Notes: a model not told the origin generated them from the sequence alone. DNA of 64,000 nt from Inquilinus sp. Marseille-Q2685 (GCF_916619195.1 NZ_CAKAKL010000008.1:224151-288150); one strand, 5' to 3'; positions 51,779-62,874 are shown, counted from the stretch's first letter. Numbers and translations are program-made.

Positions 51779-52891
51779 TCACGAGCGTCCGCTGGGCGCC
51801 ACCTCGACCGCGAGGGTCTGGGTCCTGCCGTCCCGCTCGATCGTGAGTTCCACGCGACTGCCAACCGGTGAGAGGCCGATCTTGTTCCGAAGTTCGGACG
51901 AATTTCGCACCGGGGCGCCGTCGACCGCGACGACCAGGTCGTTGGCCCTGATCCCCGCGCGCGCCGCCGGCGACCTTTGATCGACCGAGACCACCACCGC
52001 GCCGCCGGTCCTGTCGAGCCGCAGCGACTGCGACAATTCGGGCGTCAGATCCCGGATCGAGACGCCGATCCGCCCGCGCTGGACCGAGCCGTTGCGGATG
52101 ATCTGGTCCATCACCGCGCGCGCCATGTTGATCGGCACGGCGAAGCCGATGCCGACGCTGCTGCCGGTGGCGGACAGGATCGCCGTGTTGATCCCGATCA
52201 GCCGGCCGTTGAGGTCGACCAGCGCGCCGCCGGAGTTCCCCGGATTGATCGAGGCGTCGGTCTGGATGAAATCCTCGTAGCCGCCGTTGCGGCCGATGCC
52301 GCTGCGGCCGAGGGCGCTGACGATGCCCGATGTCACCGTCTGGCCCAGGCCGAACGGGTTGCCGATGGCGAGGACGAAGTCGCCGACCTGCAGCCGGTCG
52401 CTGTCGCCGAGCGGCATCTCCGTCAGCGAAGAGCCGCCCGGTATCCGCAGCACGGCGATGTCCGTCGCCGGGTCACGCCCGACCAGCCGGGCCTTGAAGC
52501 GCCGGTTGTCCTTGGTGGTGACCTCGATCGTGTCGGCGTCGTCCACCACATGGTTGTTGGTCAGGACATAGCCCTGCCGGGCATCGACGATCACGCCCGA
52601 TCCGGCGGACTGGACCTCGCGCTCGACCACCTCCGGCATGTCGAAGAAGCGGCGGAAGAACGGGTCCTGGAACAGCGGATTGCGCTCGCGCACATGGCCG
52701 CGCACGGCGATGTTCACCACCGCGGGCGTCGCCTGCTGCAGGATCGGGGCGACCGAGTTGAACTGCGGGCCGGCGAAGGGCGGCAGCGTGCCCGCGGCCG
52801 GGGCCGTCGCGCCGGACAGGACCAGCGTCAGGGCGACCAGCCCACCGCCGAGGGCCCCCCGGAACCGGCCGGGAATGGCTCTGAACACCAT
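51779..52891 (-). CDS. HtrA/DegP-family periplasmic serine protease, single PDZ
   Basis: 370 residues. The signal peptide is LGGGLVALTLVLSGATAPAAG. The trypsin-like domain has the catalytic triad His (TNNHVVD, about 112), Asp (DPATDIAVL, about 144) and Ser (NPGNSGGALV, about 219). One PDZ domain (about 270-365) has GRIGVSIRDLTPEL and SPAARAGIRANDLVVAVDG. DegP and DegQ have two PDZ domains and DegS has one plus a membrane anchor; this protein has one PDZ but a cleavable signal, so it is nearer to single-PDZ soluble HtrA forms. It acts on misfolded envelope proteins. Its position after groESL suggests a stress-gene neighbourhood, although a 10-bp hairpin separates it from groEL. Confidence 0.95.
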   Translation of the reverse strand: MVFRAIPGRFRGALGGGLVALTLVLSGATAPAAGTLPPFAGPQFNSVAPILQQATPAVVNIAVRGHVRERNPLFQDPFFRRFFDMPEVVEREVQSAGSGVIVDARQGYVLTNNHVVDDADTIEVTTKDNRRFKARLVGRDPATDIAVLRIPGGSSLTEMPLGDSDRLQVGDFVLAIGNPFGLGQTVTSGIVSALGRSGIGRNGGYEDFIQTDASINPGNSGGALVDLNGRLIGINTAILSATGSSVGIGFAVPINMARAVMDQIIRNGSVQRGRIGVSIRDLTPELSQSLRLDRTGGAVVVSVDQRSPAARAGIRANDLVVAVDGAPVRNSSELRNKIGLSPVGSRVELTIERDGRTQTLAVEVAPSGRS

Positions 52892-52935
52892 CGCGATACC
52901 TCCGAAGCGATATCCAATGATGAGGGCTGATGAGG

Positions 52936-52959
52936 GCGGGAAGGCTTGCGCCTTCCCGC
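52936..52959 (-). terminator. Perfect hairpin downstream of groEL
   Basis: GCGGGAAGGC, loop of 4, GCCTTCCCGC: 10 of 10 pairs. It begins 15 bases beyond the groEL stop on the minus strand. There is no strong T-tract, so termination may be partial, allowing some read-through into the HtrA gene. Confidence 0.6.
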
Positions 52960-52973
52960 GGATCCGGTCTTCC

Positions 52974-54611
<1,638 letters not shown>

Positions 54612-54638
54612 TCAACGAAACACGACCACGCGGGCGCC

Positions 54639-54950
54639 TCAGGCGGCCTGGCGCAGGGCGGCGCCGTCCAGCACGCCCATGATGTCGCTTTCCTTCATGA
54701 TCAGGATCTCCTCCCCGTCGATCTTGACCTCGGTGCCCGACCACTTGCCGAACAGCACGCGGTCGCCGACCTTCACATCGAGCGGCACGAGCTCGCCGCG
54801 TTCATCCCGCGCGCCGGGGCCGACGGCGATCACCTCGCCCTCCTGCGGCTTCTCCTTGGCGGTGTCGGGGATGATGATGCCGCCCCTGGTCTTCTCCTCG
54901 CTGGTGAGGCGCCGGACGGCCACGCGATCGTGCAGCGGACGGAATGTCAT
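54639..54950 (-). CDS. groES: 10-kDa co-chaperonin GroES
   Basis: 103 residues from the ATG at 54950 with AGGAG six bases upstream; the longer open frame has no ribosome site. [13 protein letters not shown] opens the protein. The mobile loop is [20 protein letters not shown], the roof region [24 protein letters not shown], and the end [21 protein letters not shown] is canonical. The C-terminal extension [11 protein letters not shown] is a few residues longer than usual. It caps GroEL. It is first in the groESL operon, 39 bases ahead of groEL, under the CIRCE element. Confidence 0.98.
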   Translation of the reverse strand: MTFRPLHDRVAVRRLTSEEKTRGGIIIPDTAKEKPQEGEVIAVGPGARDERGELVPLDVKVGDRVLFGKWSGTEVKIDGEEILIMKESDIMGVLDGAALRQAA

Positions 54951-55033
54951 TGCGGACTCCTGTCTTGCCAATAGCGTCATGTGGGCAGGGCGGCGCCGCT
55001 GAAATGCAGGGGGCGCCGGCCCGACGGATGCCG

Positions 55034-55062
55034 ACATAGGAAGGCCGAAAATCGGCTTCAAG
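55034..55062 (-). promoter_or_regulatory. Candidate sigma-32 promoter of groESL
   Basis: On the minus strand CTTGAAG, 15-base spacer, CCTATGT, close to the heat-shock consensus CTTGAAA/CCCCATNT. It lies about 84 bases before groES, on the gene-proximal side of CIRCE. Dual HrcA/CIRCE and sigma-32 control of groESL is known in alphaproteobacteria. Confidence 0.45.
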
Positions 55063-55079
55063 AACCTTCCTCAAAAATT

Positions 55080-55106
55080 TTGGCACTCTCGGCATGAGAG
55101 TGCCAA
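55080..55106. promoter_or_regulatory. CIRCE operator (HrcA-binding) of groESL
   Basis: TTGGCACTC-N9-GAGTGCCAA, a perfect 9-bp inverted repeat with the standard 9-base spacer. It lies about 130 bases upstream of groES. CIRCE binds the HrcA repressor and releases it on heat shock. hrcA itself is not in this window. Confidence 0.93.
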
Positions 55107-55289
55107 CCCGCTGGAATCGCGGATGAAAACCGGCCGGCTCGGCATCGCCGCCGGAACCGCGTAGGATCGGCGGACCGGGGCAAAAATATTCCGCGGCGCT
55201 GTCGGATTCTGGTGCCGCGCACCGTCCTCGGATCGGCGCCGGCATCCGCCGCGCCGATCCGGGCCCCTATCCAGGAGAGGAACGCCGCC

Positions 55290-55748
55290 ATGCAATCCGT
55301 TTCCCAGGCGATCAAGCCCTACCTGTTCTTCGACGGGCGCTGCGACGAGGCGCTCGAATTCTACACCCGCACCCTCGGCGCCAAGGTCGAGCAGCTGTTC
55401 CGCTTCAAGGACGCGCCGCCGCAGCCGGAGGCGCCGCCCCAGGAGGGATGCGGCCCGATGACCGCCGACATGGCCGAGAAGGTGATGCATGCCTGCGTCA
55501 CCATCCGCGGCACGATGCTGTTCGCGTCCGACGGCATGTGCCAGGGCAAGCCGGAGTTCAAGGGCATCTCCCTGGCCCTGGAGACCGAGAGCGACGCCGA
55601 GGCGGAGAAGGTCTTCGCCGCCCTGGCCGAAGGCGGCCAGATCCAGATGCCGATGGCCCCGACCTTCTTCTCCTCGCGCTTCGGCATGGTCGCGGACCGC
55701 TTCGGCGTGTCCTGGATGATCACGGTCGCACAGGCGCGGCCGGCCTGA
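55290..55748 (+). CDS. VOC-superfamily (PhnB-like) protein
   Basis: 152 residues from the ATG at 55290 with AGGAGAGG upstream. The glyoxalase/bleomycin-resistance fold of the PhnB type begins KPYLFFDGRCDEALEFYTRTLG. It continues with HACVTIRGTMLFASDG and ends with FFSSRFGMVADRFGVSWMI, the usual closing motif (DRFGxxWxI). Most PhnB-like proteins have no proven substrate. It is divergent from groES and apparently monocistronic. Confidence 0.9.
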   Translation: MQSVSQAIKPYLFFDGRCDEALEFYTRTLGAKVEQLFRFKDAPPQPEAPPQEGCGPMTADMAEKVMHACVTIRGTMLFASDGMCQGKPEFKGISLALETESDAEAEKVFAALAEGGQIQMPMAPTFFSSRFGMVADRFGVSWMITVAQARPA

Positions 55749-55931
55749 TCCGCGGGACGGGGAGGACGGCCTGCCGTTCTCCCGTCTCCCGTCATCGGTC
55801 GTTGACGCTTCCTCCTCTTCGGTCTAGTCCGGACGGCGAGCGGGCCGGCACAGCCCGCCGACGCCCGGTTCCGGTTGCCCGTCTGCGCCTCCGGACCATG
55901 TCATTCCGGAACAGAACCGTTTGGAGTCCCC

Positions 55932-56219
55932 ATGAGCCAGGAAGCGAACAGCGATCCCGGCCTGCTTCTCTTTACCTCGCTTTGCATCGGCCTGCGCGAC
56001 TGGGCGCAGACCGGCGCCGGCCCGGGCCCGCGGCAGCGGCTCAACTGGAAGCACGCCACCGACCTGCTGCGGCAGGGCCTCGACGCCGAGGCGGAGGCCG
56101 AGATGCGCCGGGCCGACCCGCTGACCGCCGCCGAAGAAGACGAGGCCCGCCGCTTCGACCTCCGCGCCTTCGACAAGGCGCTGGTGGCCGCCAACGACGT
56201 GCGCGGCTGGATCGACTAG
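55932..56219 (+). CDS. Small acidic protein of unknown function
   Basis: 95 residues from the ATG at 55932 with GGAG upstream. Helical sequence throughout: [52 protein letters not shown]. No signal peptide or known domain. The 183 bases before it contain no gene. The acyl-CoA synthetase gene follows after 58 bases on the same strand. Confidence 0.6.
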   Translation: MSQEANSDPGLLLFTSLCIGLRDWAQTGAGPGPRQRLNWKHATDLLRQGLDAEAEAEMRRADPLTAAEEDEARRFDLRAFDKALVAANDVRGWID

Positions 56220-56277
56220 CCGTTTTCCGCCCGACCGCTACACTGCCTCCAACAGCGAGGCGGATCGGGAGGCGCCA

Positions 56278-57978
56278 ATGGTCAGCGAACCGAGCTATGT
56301 CAGCGGCATCGCCGACGCGCCGCTGCTGGGCGAGACCATCGGCCGGGCGCTGGACCGCGCCGCCGCGCGCTGGCCCGACCGGCCGGCGCTGATCGACCGG
56401 GCCCAGGGCATCCGCTGGAGCTGGCGGGACCTCGCCGACCGCGCCGAAGCCTTCGCCGCCGGCCTGCTCGCCCTCGGCCTCTCGCCCGGCGACCGCATCG
56501 GCATCTGGTCGCTGAACCGGGCGGAATGGGCGCTGACCCAGTTCGCCGCCGCCAAGGCCGGGCTGATCCTGGTCACGGTCAACCCGGCCTACCGCCTGGC
56601 CGAGCTGGAATACGCGCTCAACTTGGTCGGCTGCGCCGCGCTGGTCACCGCCACCGCGTTCAAGACCAGCGACTATCTCGGCATGCTCAACACCCTGGCG
56701 CCGGAGCTGGCAACGGCCGACCCCGGCCGGCTGCGGGCGGCGAAGCTGCCGGCGCTGCGCAGCGTCATCCAGATCGGCGGCCCAAGTGGCGTAGCAGCCC
56801 CCGGCACCATCCCCTTCGACAGCGTCGCTAGCCTCGGCGGCGCGGCGGAGCGGGACCGGCTGTCGCAGCTGGCCGGCACGCTGCAATTCGACGCCCCGGC
56901 CAACATCCAGTTCACCAGCGGCACTACCGGCTCGCCCAAGGGCGTCACCCTCAGCCACCACAACATCCTGAACAACGGCTGTTTCGTCGGCCGCGGCCTG
57001 GCGCTCAGCGAACAGGACCGGATCTGCATCCCCGTGCCCCTCTACCACTGCTTCGGCATGGTCATGGGCAACCTGGCCGCCGTCACCCACGGCGCCGCCA
57101 TGGTCTATCCGGGCGAGGGCTTCGACCCGCTGGCGACGCTGGCCACGGCGGCGGAGGAGCGCTGCACCGCGCTCTACGGCGTGCCGACCATGTTCATCGC
57201 CATGCTCGACCATCCGCGCTTCGCCGAGTTCGACCTCTCCCGCCTGCGCACCGGCATCATGGCCGGGTCGCCCTGCCCGATCGAGGTGATGAAGCGGGTG
57301 GTCGGCCAGATGAACATCCGCGAGATCACCATCTGCTACGGCATGACCGAGACCAGCCCGGTCAGCTTCCAGAGCGCGGTCGACGACCCGCTGGAGCGGC
57401 GGGTCTCCACCGTCGGCCGGATCCACCCGCATCTCGAGGTCAAGATCGTCGACCCCGAGGGCCGGATCGTGCCGCGCGGCCAGCGCGGCGAGCTGTGCAC
57501 CCGCGGCTATTCGGTGATGCGGGGCTACTGGAACCAGCCGGACAAGACGGCGGAGGTGGTGGACGCCGCCGGCTGGATGCATTCCGGCGACCTGGCGGTG
57601 CTCGACGACGAGGGCTTCTGCAACATCGTCGGCCGGATCAAGGACCTGGTGATCCGCGGCGGCGAGAACGTCTATCCGCGCGAGGTCGAGGAGTTCCTGT
57701 ACCGCCACCCGAAGATCCAGGACGTGCAGGTGTTCGGCGTGCCCGACCCGAAATACGGCGAGGAGCTGTGCGCCTGGATCCGGGTCCGCGAGGGCGAGAC
57801 GCTGACGGCGGACGAGGTGCGCGGCTTCTGCGACGGCCAGATCGCGCACCAGAAGATCCCGCGCTACATCCGCTTCGTCGACGCCTTCCCGATGACCGTG
57901 ACCGGCAAGATCCAGAAGTTCCGGATGCGCCAGGCGATGGAGCAGGAGCTGGGGCTGAAGGCGGCGGAGACGGCGTGA
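56278..57978 (+). CDS. Fatty-acyl-CoA synthetase/AMP-binding ligase
   Basis: 566 residues with GGGAGGCG before the ATG. The adenylate-forming core has the P-loop motif [18 protein letters not shown] (about 218-235), CYGMTETSP (A5, about 357), GYWNQPDKT, the hinge region [20 protein letters not shown] (A8) and the catalytic Lys in [11 protein letters not shown] (A10, about 544). It resembles FadD-like medium-to-long-chain acyl-CoA synthetases. It activates a carboxylic acid through an acyl-AMP to the CoA thioester for beta-oxidation or lipid use. Chain-length preference cannot be read here. Confidence 0.94.
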   Translation: MVSEPSYVSGIADAPLLGETIGRALDRAAARWPDRPALIDRAQGIRWSWRDLADRAEAFAAGLLALGLSPGDRIGIWSLNRAEWALTQFAAAKAGLILVTVNPAYRLAELEYALNLVGCAALVTATAFKTSDYLGMLNTLAPELATADPGRLRAAKLPALRSVIQIGGPSGVAAPGTIPFDSVASLGGAAERDRLSQLAGTLQFDAPANIQFTSGTTGSPKGVTLSHHNILNNGCFVGRGLALSEQDRICIPVPLYHCFGMVMGNLAAVTHGAAMVYPGEGFDPLATLATAAEERCTALYGVPTMFIAMLDHPRFAEFDLSRLRTGIMAGSPCPIEVMKRVVGQMNIREITICYGMTETSPVSFQSAVDDPLERRVSTVGRIHPHLEVKIVDPEGRIVPRGQRGELCTRGYSVMRGYWNQPDKTAEVVDAAGWMHSGDLAVLDDEGFCNIVGRIKDLVIRGGENVYPREVEEFLYRHPKIQDVQVFGVPDPKYGEELCAWIRVREGETLTADEVRGFCDGQIAHQKIPRYIRFVDAFPMTVTGKIQKFRMRQAMEQELGLKAAETA

Positions 57979-58005
57979 GAGCGTCCGCAGGCATTCCTCT
58001 TGTAG

Positions 58006-58043
58006 CCTCCCCCTCCCCTTGCGGGAGGGGGTAGGGGGAGGGG
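58006..58043. repeat. GC-rich palindromic repeat, copy 1
   Basis: A CCCTCCCC-type arm, TTGC, then GGGAGGGG and GGTAGGGGGAGG. It lies 28 bases after the acyl-CoA synthetase stop. Copy 2 is its inverted version, so the two face each other across about 80 bases, as in REP/BIME pairs. Confidence 0.7.
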
Positions 58044-58125
58044 TCTGCGCGCGTCCGCGCGCGAATGAGAGAGGCCGCAACTACCCGCCTTTCAAGAGAC
58101 CGCCGCCGGTTCTCTTTGATCGACA

Positions 58126-58158
58126 CCCCCTCCCCCTACCCCTCCCGCGGGGGGAGGG
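58126..58158. repeat. GC-rich palindromic repeat, copy 2 (inverted)
   Basis: CCCCTCCCCCTACCCCTCCC, GC, then GGGGGGAGGG: nearly the reverse complement of the copy at 58006-58043. It directly abuts the stop of the transposase remnant. Confidence 0.7.
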
Positions 58159-59245
58159 CTATCGCATGTATGTAAAGAGCTCGAAGAAGAACTCTTTGTT
58201 CCAGCGAGCGCGCCGCATTTTGCTGGCCATCGGCTTGTCGAGCGGATGGGCACGCAAGATGTTCTGCGCAAGCCGGCGGATGACGGCGAGATTTTGCGGC
58301 GCGTTGTCCTTGCGGGTTCGGGCATCGTCTTCGTGGAACACCACGTCGAGCGTCCAATGCAGATGGTTCTCGATGCTCCAATGGGTGCGAATGACTGTCG
58401 CCAGCCGGGCCGGCGACAGCAGCCGGGACAAAACGATGTATCGGACCGAGGCGACGCGCTTCCCGTCCGTGCCGGTCCGCTCGGCCTCGATCCGGCCGAT
58501 CCCCTTCAGCCCGGGAAAGGCCGGGCAGCCGGGCCACCGGCAACACCGAAGCCCGGCGCCACTCGCTGCGGCCATGCGCCTGCTCCCGGGTCTCGAAGCA
58601 GGCAAGATCCCCGGCCGCCGCAAAGCCGGCTTCGGCCGCCGCGAACAGCGGCCCGTGGTTGGCCTTCAGCCCGATGGCGTACTGCGCCTGGGCCGCCAGC
58701 ACCGCCTCGGCCGTCGCCGGATGGCAGTGCAGCGCGTCTGCCGTCACCGTGCAGCCCTTCAGCGTCAGACCCTTCAACAGCTCCAGCGCCCCCTTCACCT
58801 CCGACCCGCCCGGCGCCCGGGTGCCGGCGATCGCCAGCCGCGTCTCCGCATCCCACACCCCCACCATCAGCGGCGGCAGATACGCCTGTCCCTTCTCGTA
58901 TCCGCGCCGCAAGGCCTTGCCGTCGATCGCCACCACCCCGCGCGGCGGCGGCAGGCCCAGCTCCTGCCGCAGCGCTGCCATGAAAGCCGTGAACGCCCGC
59001 TCCAGCTCGGCCGGGTCGAGCAGCCGGAACACCCGGCTGAACGTGTCGTGGCTCGGCATCCCATGCGGCAGCGACAGGATCTCCTTCAGATCCTCCTCCC
59101 GCGCCTCCCCAAACTCCGCGATCTCCACGCAACTCTTCGCTCCGCACAGCGTTGCCGCCAATGCCACGAACAGCAATTCCGCCAAAATATGCCGCGCGTT
59201 CACGTCCCGCGGATCGCGCACTTCTCCAAGCACCGACAGCAACAT
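58159..59245 (-). pseudogene. ISAs1-family transposase, frameshifted
   Basis: The N-terminal two thirds are read from the ATG at 59245: LGEVRDPRDVNARHILAELL, SHDTFSRVFRLLDP, VVAIDGKALRRG with the first catalytic Asp, VTADALHCH with the second, and HGPLFAAAEAGF. The conserved C-terminus (FPGLKGIGRIEAERTG, HWSIENHLHWTLDVVFHED, QNILRAHP) is in another frame, entered near 58515-58545. In frame one the tail becomes Arg-rich nonsense. ISAs1 transposases are normally one continuous frame, so this copy is most likely inactive, unless the break is a sequencing error. I could not identify terminal inverted repeats; GC-rich hairpins lie near both ends. Confidence 0.85.
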
Positions 59246-59332
59246 TGGATCCCAGCCACCTCTTCCAGAGATCGCTCACACAGAATCCTTTCTCTCCCCC
59301 TTCGCAACCCTCCCGATTACTCATCTGCGATT

Positions 59333-59355
59333 CCCCTCCCCGCGGGGGGAGGGGG
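59333..59355. repeat. GC-rich palindromic repeat, copy 3
   Basis: CCCCTCCCC, GCG, GGGGGAGGGGG, similar to the core of the copies at 58006 and 58126. It lies 88 bases outside the transposase start. Confidence 0.65.
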
Positions 59356-59408
59356 AGAGTGATAAGGACGGGCCGGATCTGGGTGGCGCCGGCCTATCCT
59401 CTGAGTCC

Positions 59409-60419
59409 TTACCCCACCCGCGGCACACGACCCTCGATCGGATAGGCCGGGTCGTTGTAGCCCGGGCTCGACGGGTGTCCGGTGACCACCAGCCGGTCCA
59501 CCAGCGCCTCGTCCTCCGCCGTGAAGGCGTAGTCCAGCGCGCCGAGATAGTCGGCCCATTGCTCCTCGGTCCGCGGCCCGGCGATCGGCGCCGTGACGAT
59601 GCGGTTGTTCAGCAGCCAGGCCACAGCGAACTGGCCCGGGGTGATGCCGCGGCCGCGCGCATGCTCCGCCAGCTCCGCCGCGATCGCCAGGCTCTCCGGC
59701 CGCCACTCCGTCTCCAGCATGCGCTTGTCCTGGCGGCCGGCGCGGCTGCCCTCCTCCGGCGCCGCGCCCGGCTTGTACTTGCCGGTCAGCACGCCGCGGG
59801 CCAGCGGGCTGTAGGGCACCACGCCGAGCCCGAAATGGGCGCAGGCCGGCAGATGCTCGGCCTCCGGCATCCGGTTCAGGAGGTTGTAGTAGGGCTGGCT
59901 GACCACCGGCCGCTCGATCCCGGCCTGGTCGCACAGCCGGCAGATCTCCGCCACCCGCCAGGAGCGGTGGTTGGAGACGCCGAAATACCGGATCTTGCCT
60001 TGGCGGATCAGGTCGGCCAGGGCCGACACCGTCTCTTCCAGCGGCGTGGTCGCATCCTCCTTGTGCAGGTAGAGGACATCGATCGCGTCGGTGCCCAGCC
60101 GGCGCAGGCTGTCCTCCACCGCCAGGAAAGCGCGGCGGCGCGACAGGCCGCGGTCGTTCGGGCCGTCGCCGGTCGGGTTGGCCAGCTTGGTCGCCAGCAC
60201 CCACCAGGAGCGGCGGGCGGCGATGGCACGGCCGACGATCTCCTCCGACCGGCCGCCGGTGTAGACGTCGGCGGTGTCGATGAAGTTGATCCCCGCCTCC
60301 CGCGCCTGGTCGATGATGCGGGTCGCGGTCGGCTCGTCGGTCGGGCCGCCGAACATCATGGTGCCGAGGCACAGCGGCGACACCTTCAGCCCGCTGCGCC
60401 CGAGTCTGCGGTAGTCCAT
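59409..60419 (-). CDS. Aldo/keto reductase
   Basis: 336 residues with an (alpha/beta)8 fold. The catalytic tetrad is visible: Asp in NFIDTADVY (about 48), Tyr four residues on in VYTGG, Lys in LATKLANP (about 76) and His in LYLHKED (about 122). IRYFGVSNHRSWRV and the C-terminal NADPH loop (PIAGPRTEEQ) are typical of the YajO/YghZ-like group. It reduces aldehydes or ketones with NADPH, with broad specificity. It is monocistronic; upstream lies the repeat region at 60461. Confidence 0.93.
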   Translation of the reverse strand: MDYRRLGRSGLKVSPLCLGTMMFGGPTDEPTATRIIDQAREAGINFIDTADVYTGGRSEEIVGRAIAARRSWWVLATKLANPTGDGPNDRGLSRRRAFLAVEDSLRRLGTDAIDVLYLHKEDATTPLEETVSALADLIRQGKIRYFGVSNHRSWRVAEICRLCDQAGIERPVVSQPYYNLLNRMPEAEHLPACAHFGLGVVPYSPLARGVLTGKYKPGAAPEEGSRAGRQDKRMLETEWRPESLAIAAELAEHARGRGITPGQFAVAWLLNNRIVTAPIAGPRTEEQWADYLGALDYAFTAEDEALVDRLVVTGHPSSPGYNDPAYPIEGRVPRVG

Positions 60420-60757
60420 CGGCCTTCTCCTTCTCTTGCGAACCCCTTGCGCCCCTCACCGTCATTGCGAGGAGGCGAAGCCGACGAAGCAATCCAGGGC
60501 CGAAGCGCGCGGCCTCCGGATCGCTTCGCTGCACAAGGACGGTGTGGAGACTCTCGAAGCCCGATCATGGCCCGAAACCGCGCGCCGGGGCTGCCCGTCG
60601 ATCGCAGGGCAGCCGTGCCCTCGCGCCGCAGCCGATCGGCCGGTGGACAGGCTATCCTGCTTCGGCGAGACAGGGGAGGAGCACGAGAGGGGCGGCCCGC
60701 GGCCGAGATGGAGACGACGATGAGCAGCCTTCCCCGGGATCCAGGGCGGTGCCGCGG
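60420..60757. other. 338-bp intergenic region with dispersed repeat
   Basis: Between the divergent aldo/keto reductase and FUSC genes. It holds a 36-bp repeat at 60461-60496 and its palindromic continuation to about 60537 (GAAGCAATCC against GGATCGCTTC). Open frames across it come from translation of the repeat and are not genes. Confidence 0.7.
60461..60496. repeat. Dispersed 36-bp repeat, copy A
   Basis: It starts GTCATTGCGAGGAGGC and ends GAAGCAATCCA. It is identical over 36 bases to 62839-62874. This is the GAAGCAATCC-type palindromic element scattered in many alphaproteobacterial genomes; the inverted arm GGATCGCTTC follows near 60527. Confidence 0.85.
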
Positions 60758-62770
60758 ATGAGCCGCGCCGCGGCGGCCCCGCGCCCCTCCCTGATCCGCG
60801 CCGCCATCGCCGTCTCGCCGCGCAGCCTCAGCCTCGGCGAAGGCCTGCGCGCCGCCGCCTCCTGCGCCGTCGTGGTCGCCATCGGCAGCCTGCTGCAAGC
60901 GCCGATCCTGGCCTGGGCCGCGATCGCCGCGTTCTGGACCTGCCTGGCCGACCCCGGCGGGCCGAACCGCGACCGGGTGCGGGCGCTGGCCGGCTTCTCG
61001 CTCCTGTCCGGCGCCTTCGCGGTCGCCGGCGCCGCGGCCTCCGCCCAGGGCTGGCCCTGGGCCACGGCAATCGTGTTCCTCTGCGCCCTCATCGGCAGCG
61101 CGGTCCGGGTCTACGGCGCCGCCGCGCGGCAGATCGGCACGCTGGCGGTGGTGGCCTGCGTCGTCGCGGTCGACCACCACACCCCCACCCCGGCGGCGCT
61201 GGGCGAGTTCGCCGCCGCCTATCTCGGCGGCTGCGCCTGGGCGATGCTGCTGGCCCTGTCGATCTGGCGCATCCATCCCTTCCGGCCGGCCCGGGAGGGC
61301 GTCGCCACCGTCTATCGCAGCCTCGCCGCCATGACCGCCGGCCTCGCCCGGCTCGACGCCGGCGCCGCCCCGCGCGACTGGGTGCTGCACGCGCAGCGCT
61401 ACCGCCACGCCGTGCGCAGCGCGATCGAGACCGGGCGGGCGACGCTGGACCGCACCCTGCGAGGCCGCGGCCTGGCCGCCCCGCTGGAGCGGCTGCTGCT
61501 GGCGCTGGACCGGGCCGAGCGGGTCTTCGCCCGGCTGATCGCGCTGAGCGAGCTGCGCCAGCATGCGTCCGGCTCCGGCCCGCAGGAGCGGCTGGCGCTG
61601 CGACGCCTGGCGATGGTGCTGTACCGCCAGGCCCATGCCTTCGCGGCCGGGCGCGAGGACGGCGCCCCGTGGCGGCGGTCGCTGGACCGGCTGGACGGGC
61701 TGATCGGGACGCTGGACGACGGGCCGGTCGCGGCCGGGCTGCGCGCCATCGTCGACCAGCTGCGCTCGGCCGGCGAGACGCCGGAGGTCCGGGCCCGGCC
61801 CGCCGCCCGGCAGCCCTGGCTGGCGCCGCTGCGGGCGCAGCTGAGCTGGCGGTCGGAGGTGCTGCGCCACGCCCTGCGTTGCGCCGTCGCCACCGCCGGG
61901 GCGGTGATGCTGAGCCACATCCTCGGCCTGCCCTACGCCTATTGGATGGCGATGGCGGTGGTGCTGGTGCTGCAGCCCTCGGTGGCGACCACCTGGCCGC
62001 GCGCGCTGGAACGGGCGGTCGGCAGCGTGCTCGGCGGCGCGCTGGCGGCCCTGCTCGGCCTGGTGCTGCACACGCCCCTCGCCCTGACCGCCGCGGTGTT
62101 CCCGCTGGCGATCGCGACCATGGCGGTGCGCTCGGTCAATTACGGCCTGTTCGTCTTCTTCCTGACCCCGCTCTTCGTGCTGGTGATCGAGCTGTCGCAG
62201 CCGGGTACGAGCGAGCCGGCCCTGGCCTGGATGCGGGCGCTCTACAACGTGCTGGGCAGCGCCATCGGCGTGCTCGGAGGCCTGCTGCTGTGGCCGAGCC
62301 GCGAGGACCGGCAGCTGCGCCCGGCCCTGGCCGCGGCGATCGAGGCCAATGGCCGCTACGCCGCCCTGGCCTTCGCGCCGGACCGCGACGAGGCGGCGAT
62401 CGAGGCGGCGCGGCGCGCCGCCGGCCTGGCCAGCGGCAATGCCGAGGCGGCGCACGGCCGCACCCTGCTGGAGGCCTGGTGGCAGCGCGACGCGCTGGAC
62501 GCGGCGCTGAGCATCGTCATCCTGGCGCGCCAGCTGGCCGGCGCCGCCACCGCCGCCTGGCTGCACCGGCCGGAGGCCGGGGATGCGGCGTTCGGGCAAT
62601 GGATCGCCGCCGAGACCGCGGCCCTGGCCGAGGCCCTGCGCCACGGCACCGCGCTGCCCGCCGCCGCCGCTCCGCCGCCGGGCGGCGCGGCCGAGGACTC
62701 CGAGCGGTCACGCCTGCTGCAGGAGATCCTGCTGCTGCGCGCGGCAACGGAGCACCTGGTGCCGGGATAG
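60758..62770 (+). CDS. FUSC-family membrane protein (aromatic acid exporter-like)
   Basis: 670 residues from the ATG at 60758; the frame upstream runs through repeat DNA. Two membrane blocks, each of several hydrophobic helices, are seen: about 28-165 (AASCAVVVAIGSLLQAPIL, AIVFLCALIGSAV, VVACVVAVDHH) and about 370-510 (AVATAGAVMLSHILGL, YAYWMAMAVVLVLQPS, ALTAAVFPLAIATMAV). Cytoplasmic helical segments follow each block. MAMAVVLVLQPS followed by AVGSVLGGALAALLG is typical of the FUSC/YccS/AaeB group. Members export aromatic carboxylates or related compounds, or have unknown roles. It is flanked by two identical copies of a 36-bp repeat. Confidence 0.88.
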   Translation: MSRAAAAPRPSLIRAAIAVSPRSLSLGEGLRAAASCAVVVAIGSLLQAPILAWAAIAAFWTCLADPGGPNRDRVRALAGFSLLSGAFAVAGAAASAQGWPWATAIVFLCALIGSAVRVYGAAARQIGTLAVVACVVAVDHHTPTPAALGEFAAAYLGGCAWAMLLALSIWRIHPFRPAREGVATVYRSLAAMTAGLARLDAGAAPRDWVLHAQRYRHAVRSAIETGRATLDRTLRGRGLAAPLERLLLALDRAERVFARLIALSELRQHASGSGPQERLALRRLAMVLYRQAHAFAAGREDGAPWRRSLDRLDGLIGTLDDGPVAAGLRAIVDQLRSAGETPEVRARPAARQPWLAPLRAQLSWRSEVLRHALRCAVATAGAVMLSHILGLPYAYWMAMAVVLVLQPSVATTWPRALERAVGSVLGGALAALLGLVLHTPLALTAAVFPLAIATMAVRSVNYGLFVFFLTPLFVLVIELSQPGTSEPALAWMRALYNVLGSAIGVLGGLLLWPSREDRQLRPALAAAIEANGRYAALAFAPDRDEAAIEAARRAAGLASGNAEAAHGRTLLEAWWQRDALDAALSIVILARQLAGAATAAWLHRPEAGDAAFGQWIAAETAALAEALRHGTALPAAAAPPPGGAAEDSERSRLLQEILLLRAATEHLVPG

Positions 62771-62838
62771 CTGAGCACACCGCGTGATGATGGATACCGG
62801 CGAGCTCGCCGCCGGGCCTCCCTTCTCTTCCGAAAGCC

Positions 62839-62874
62839 GTCATTGCGAGGAGGCGAAGCCGACGAAGCAATCCA
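62839..62874. repeat. Dispersed 36-bp repeat, copy B
   Basis: Identical to copy A at 60461-60496 and in the same orientation. Its inverted arm (CTGGATTGCT) follows near 62892. Read in frame it would give RHCEEAKPTKQS, a common artefact at the front of over-extended gene calls. Confidence 0.85.

Noticed and set aside
50278..51864. N-terminal 500-codon extension of the debranching enzyme frame
   Set aside because: This part overlaps the well-supported glycosyltransferase gene in another frame. The GTG at 50277 with GTGA overlap is the natural start.
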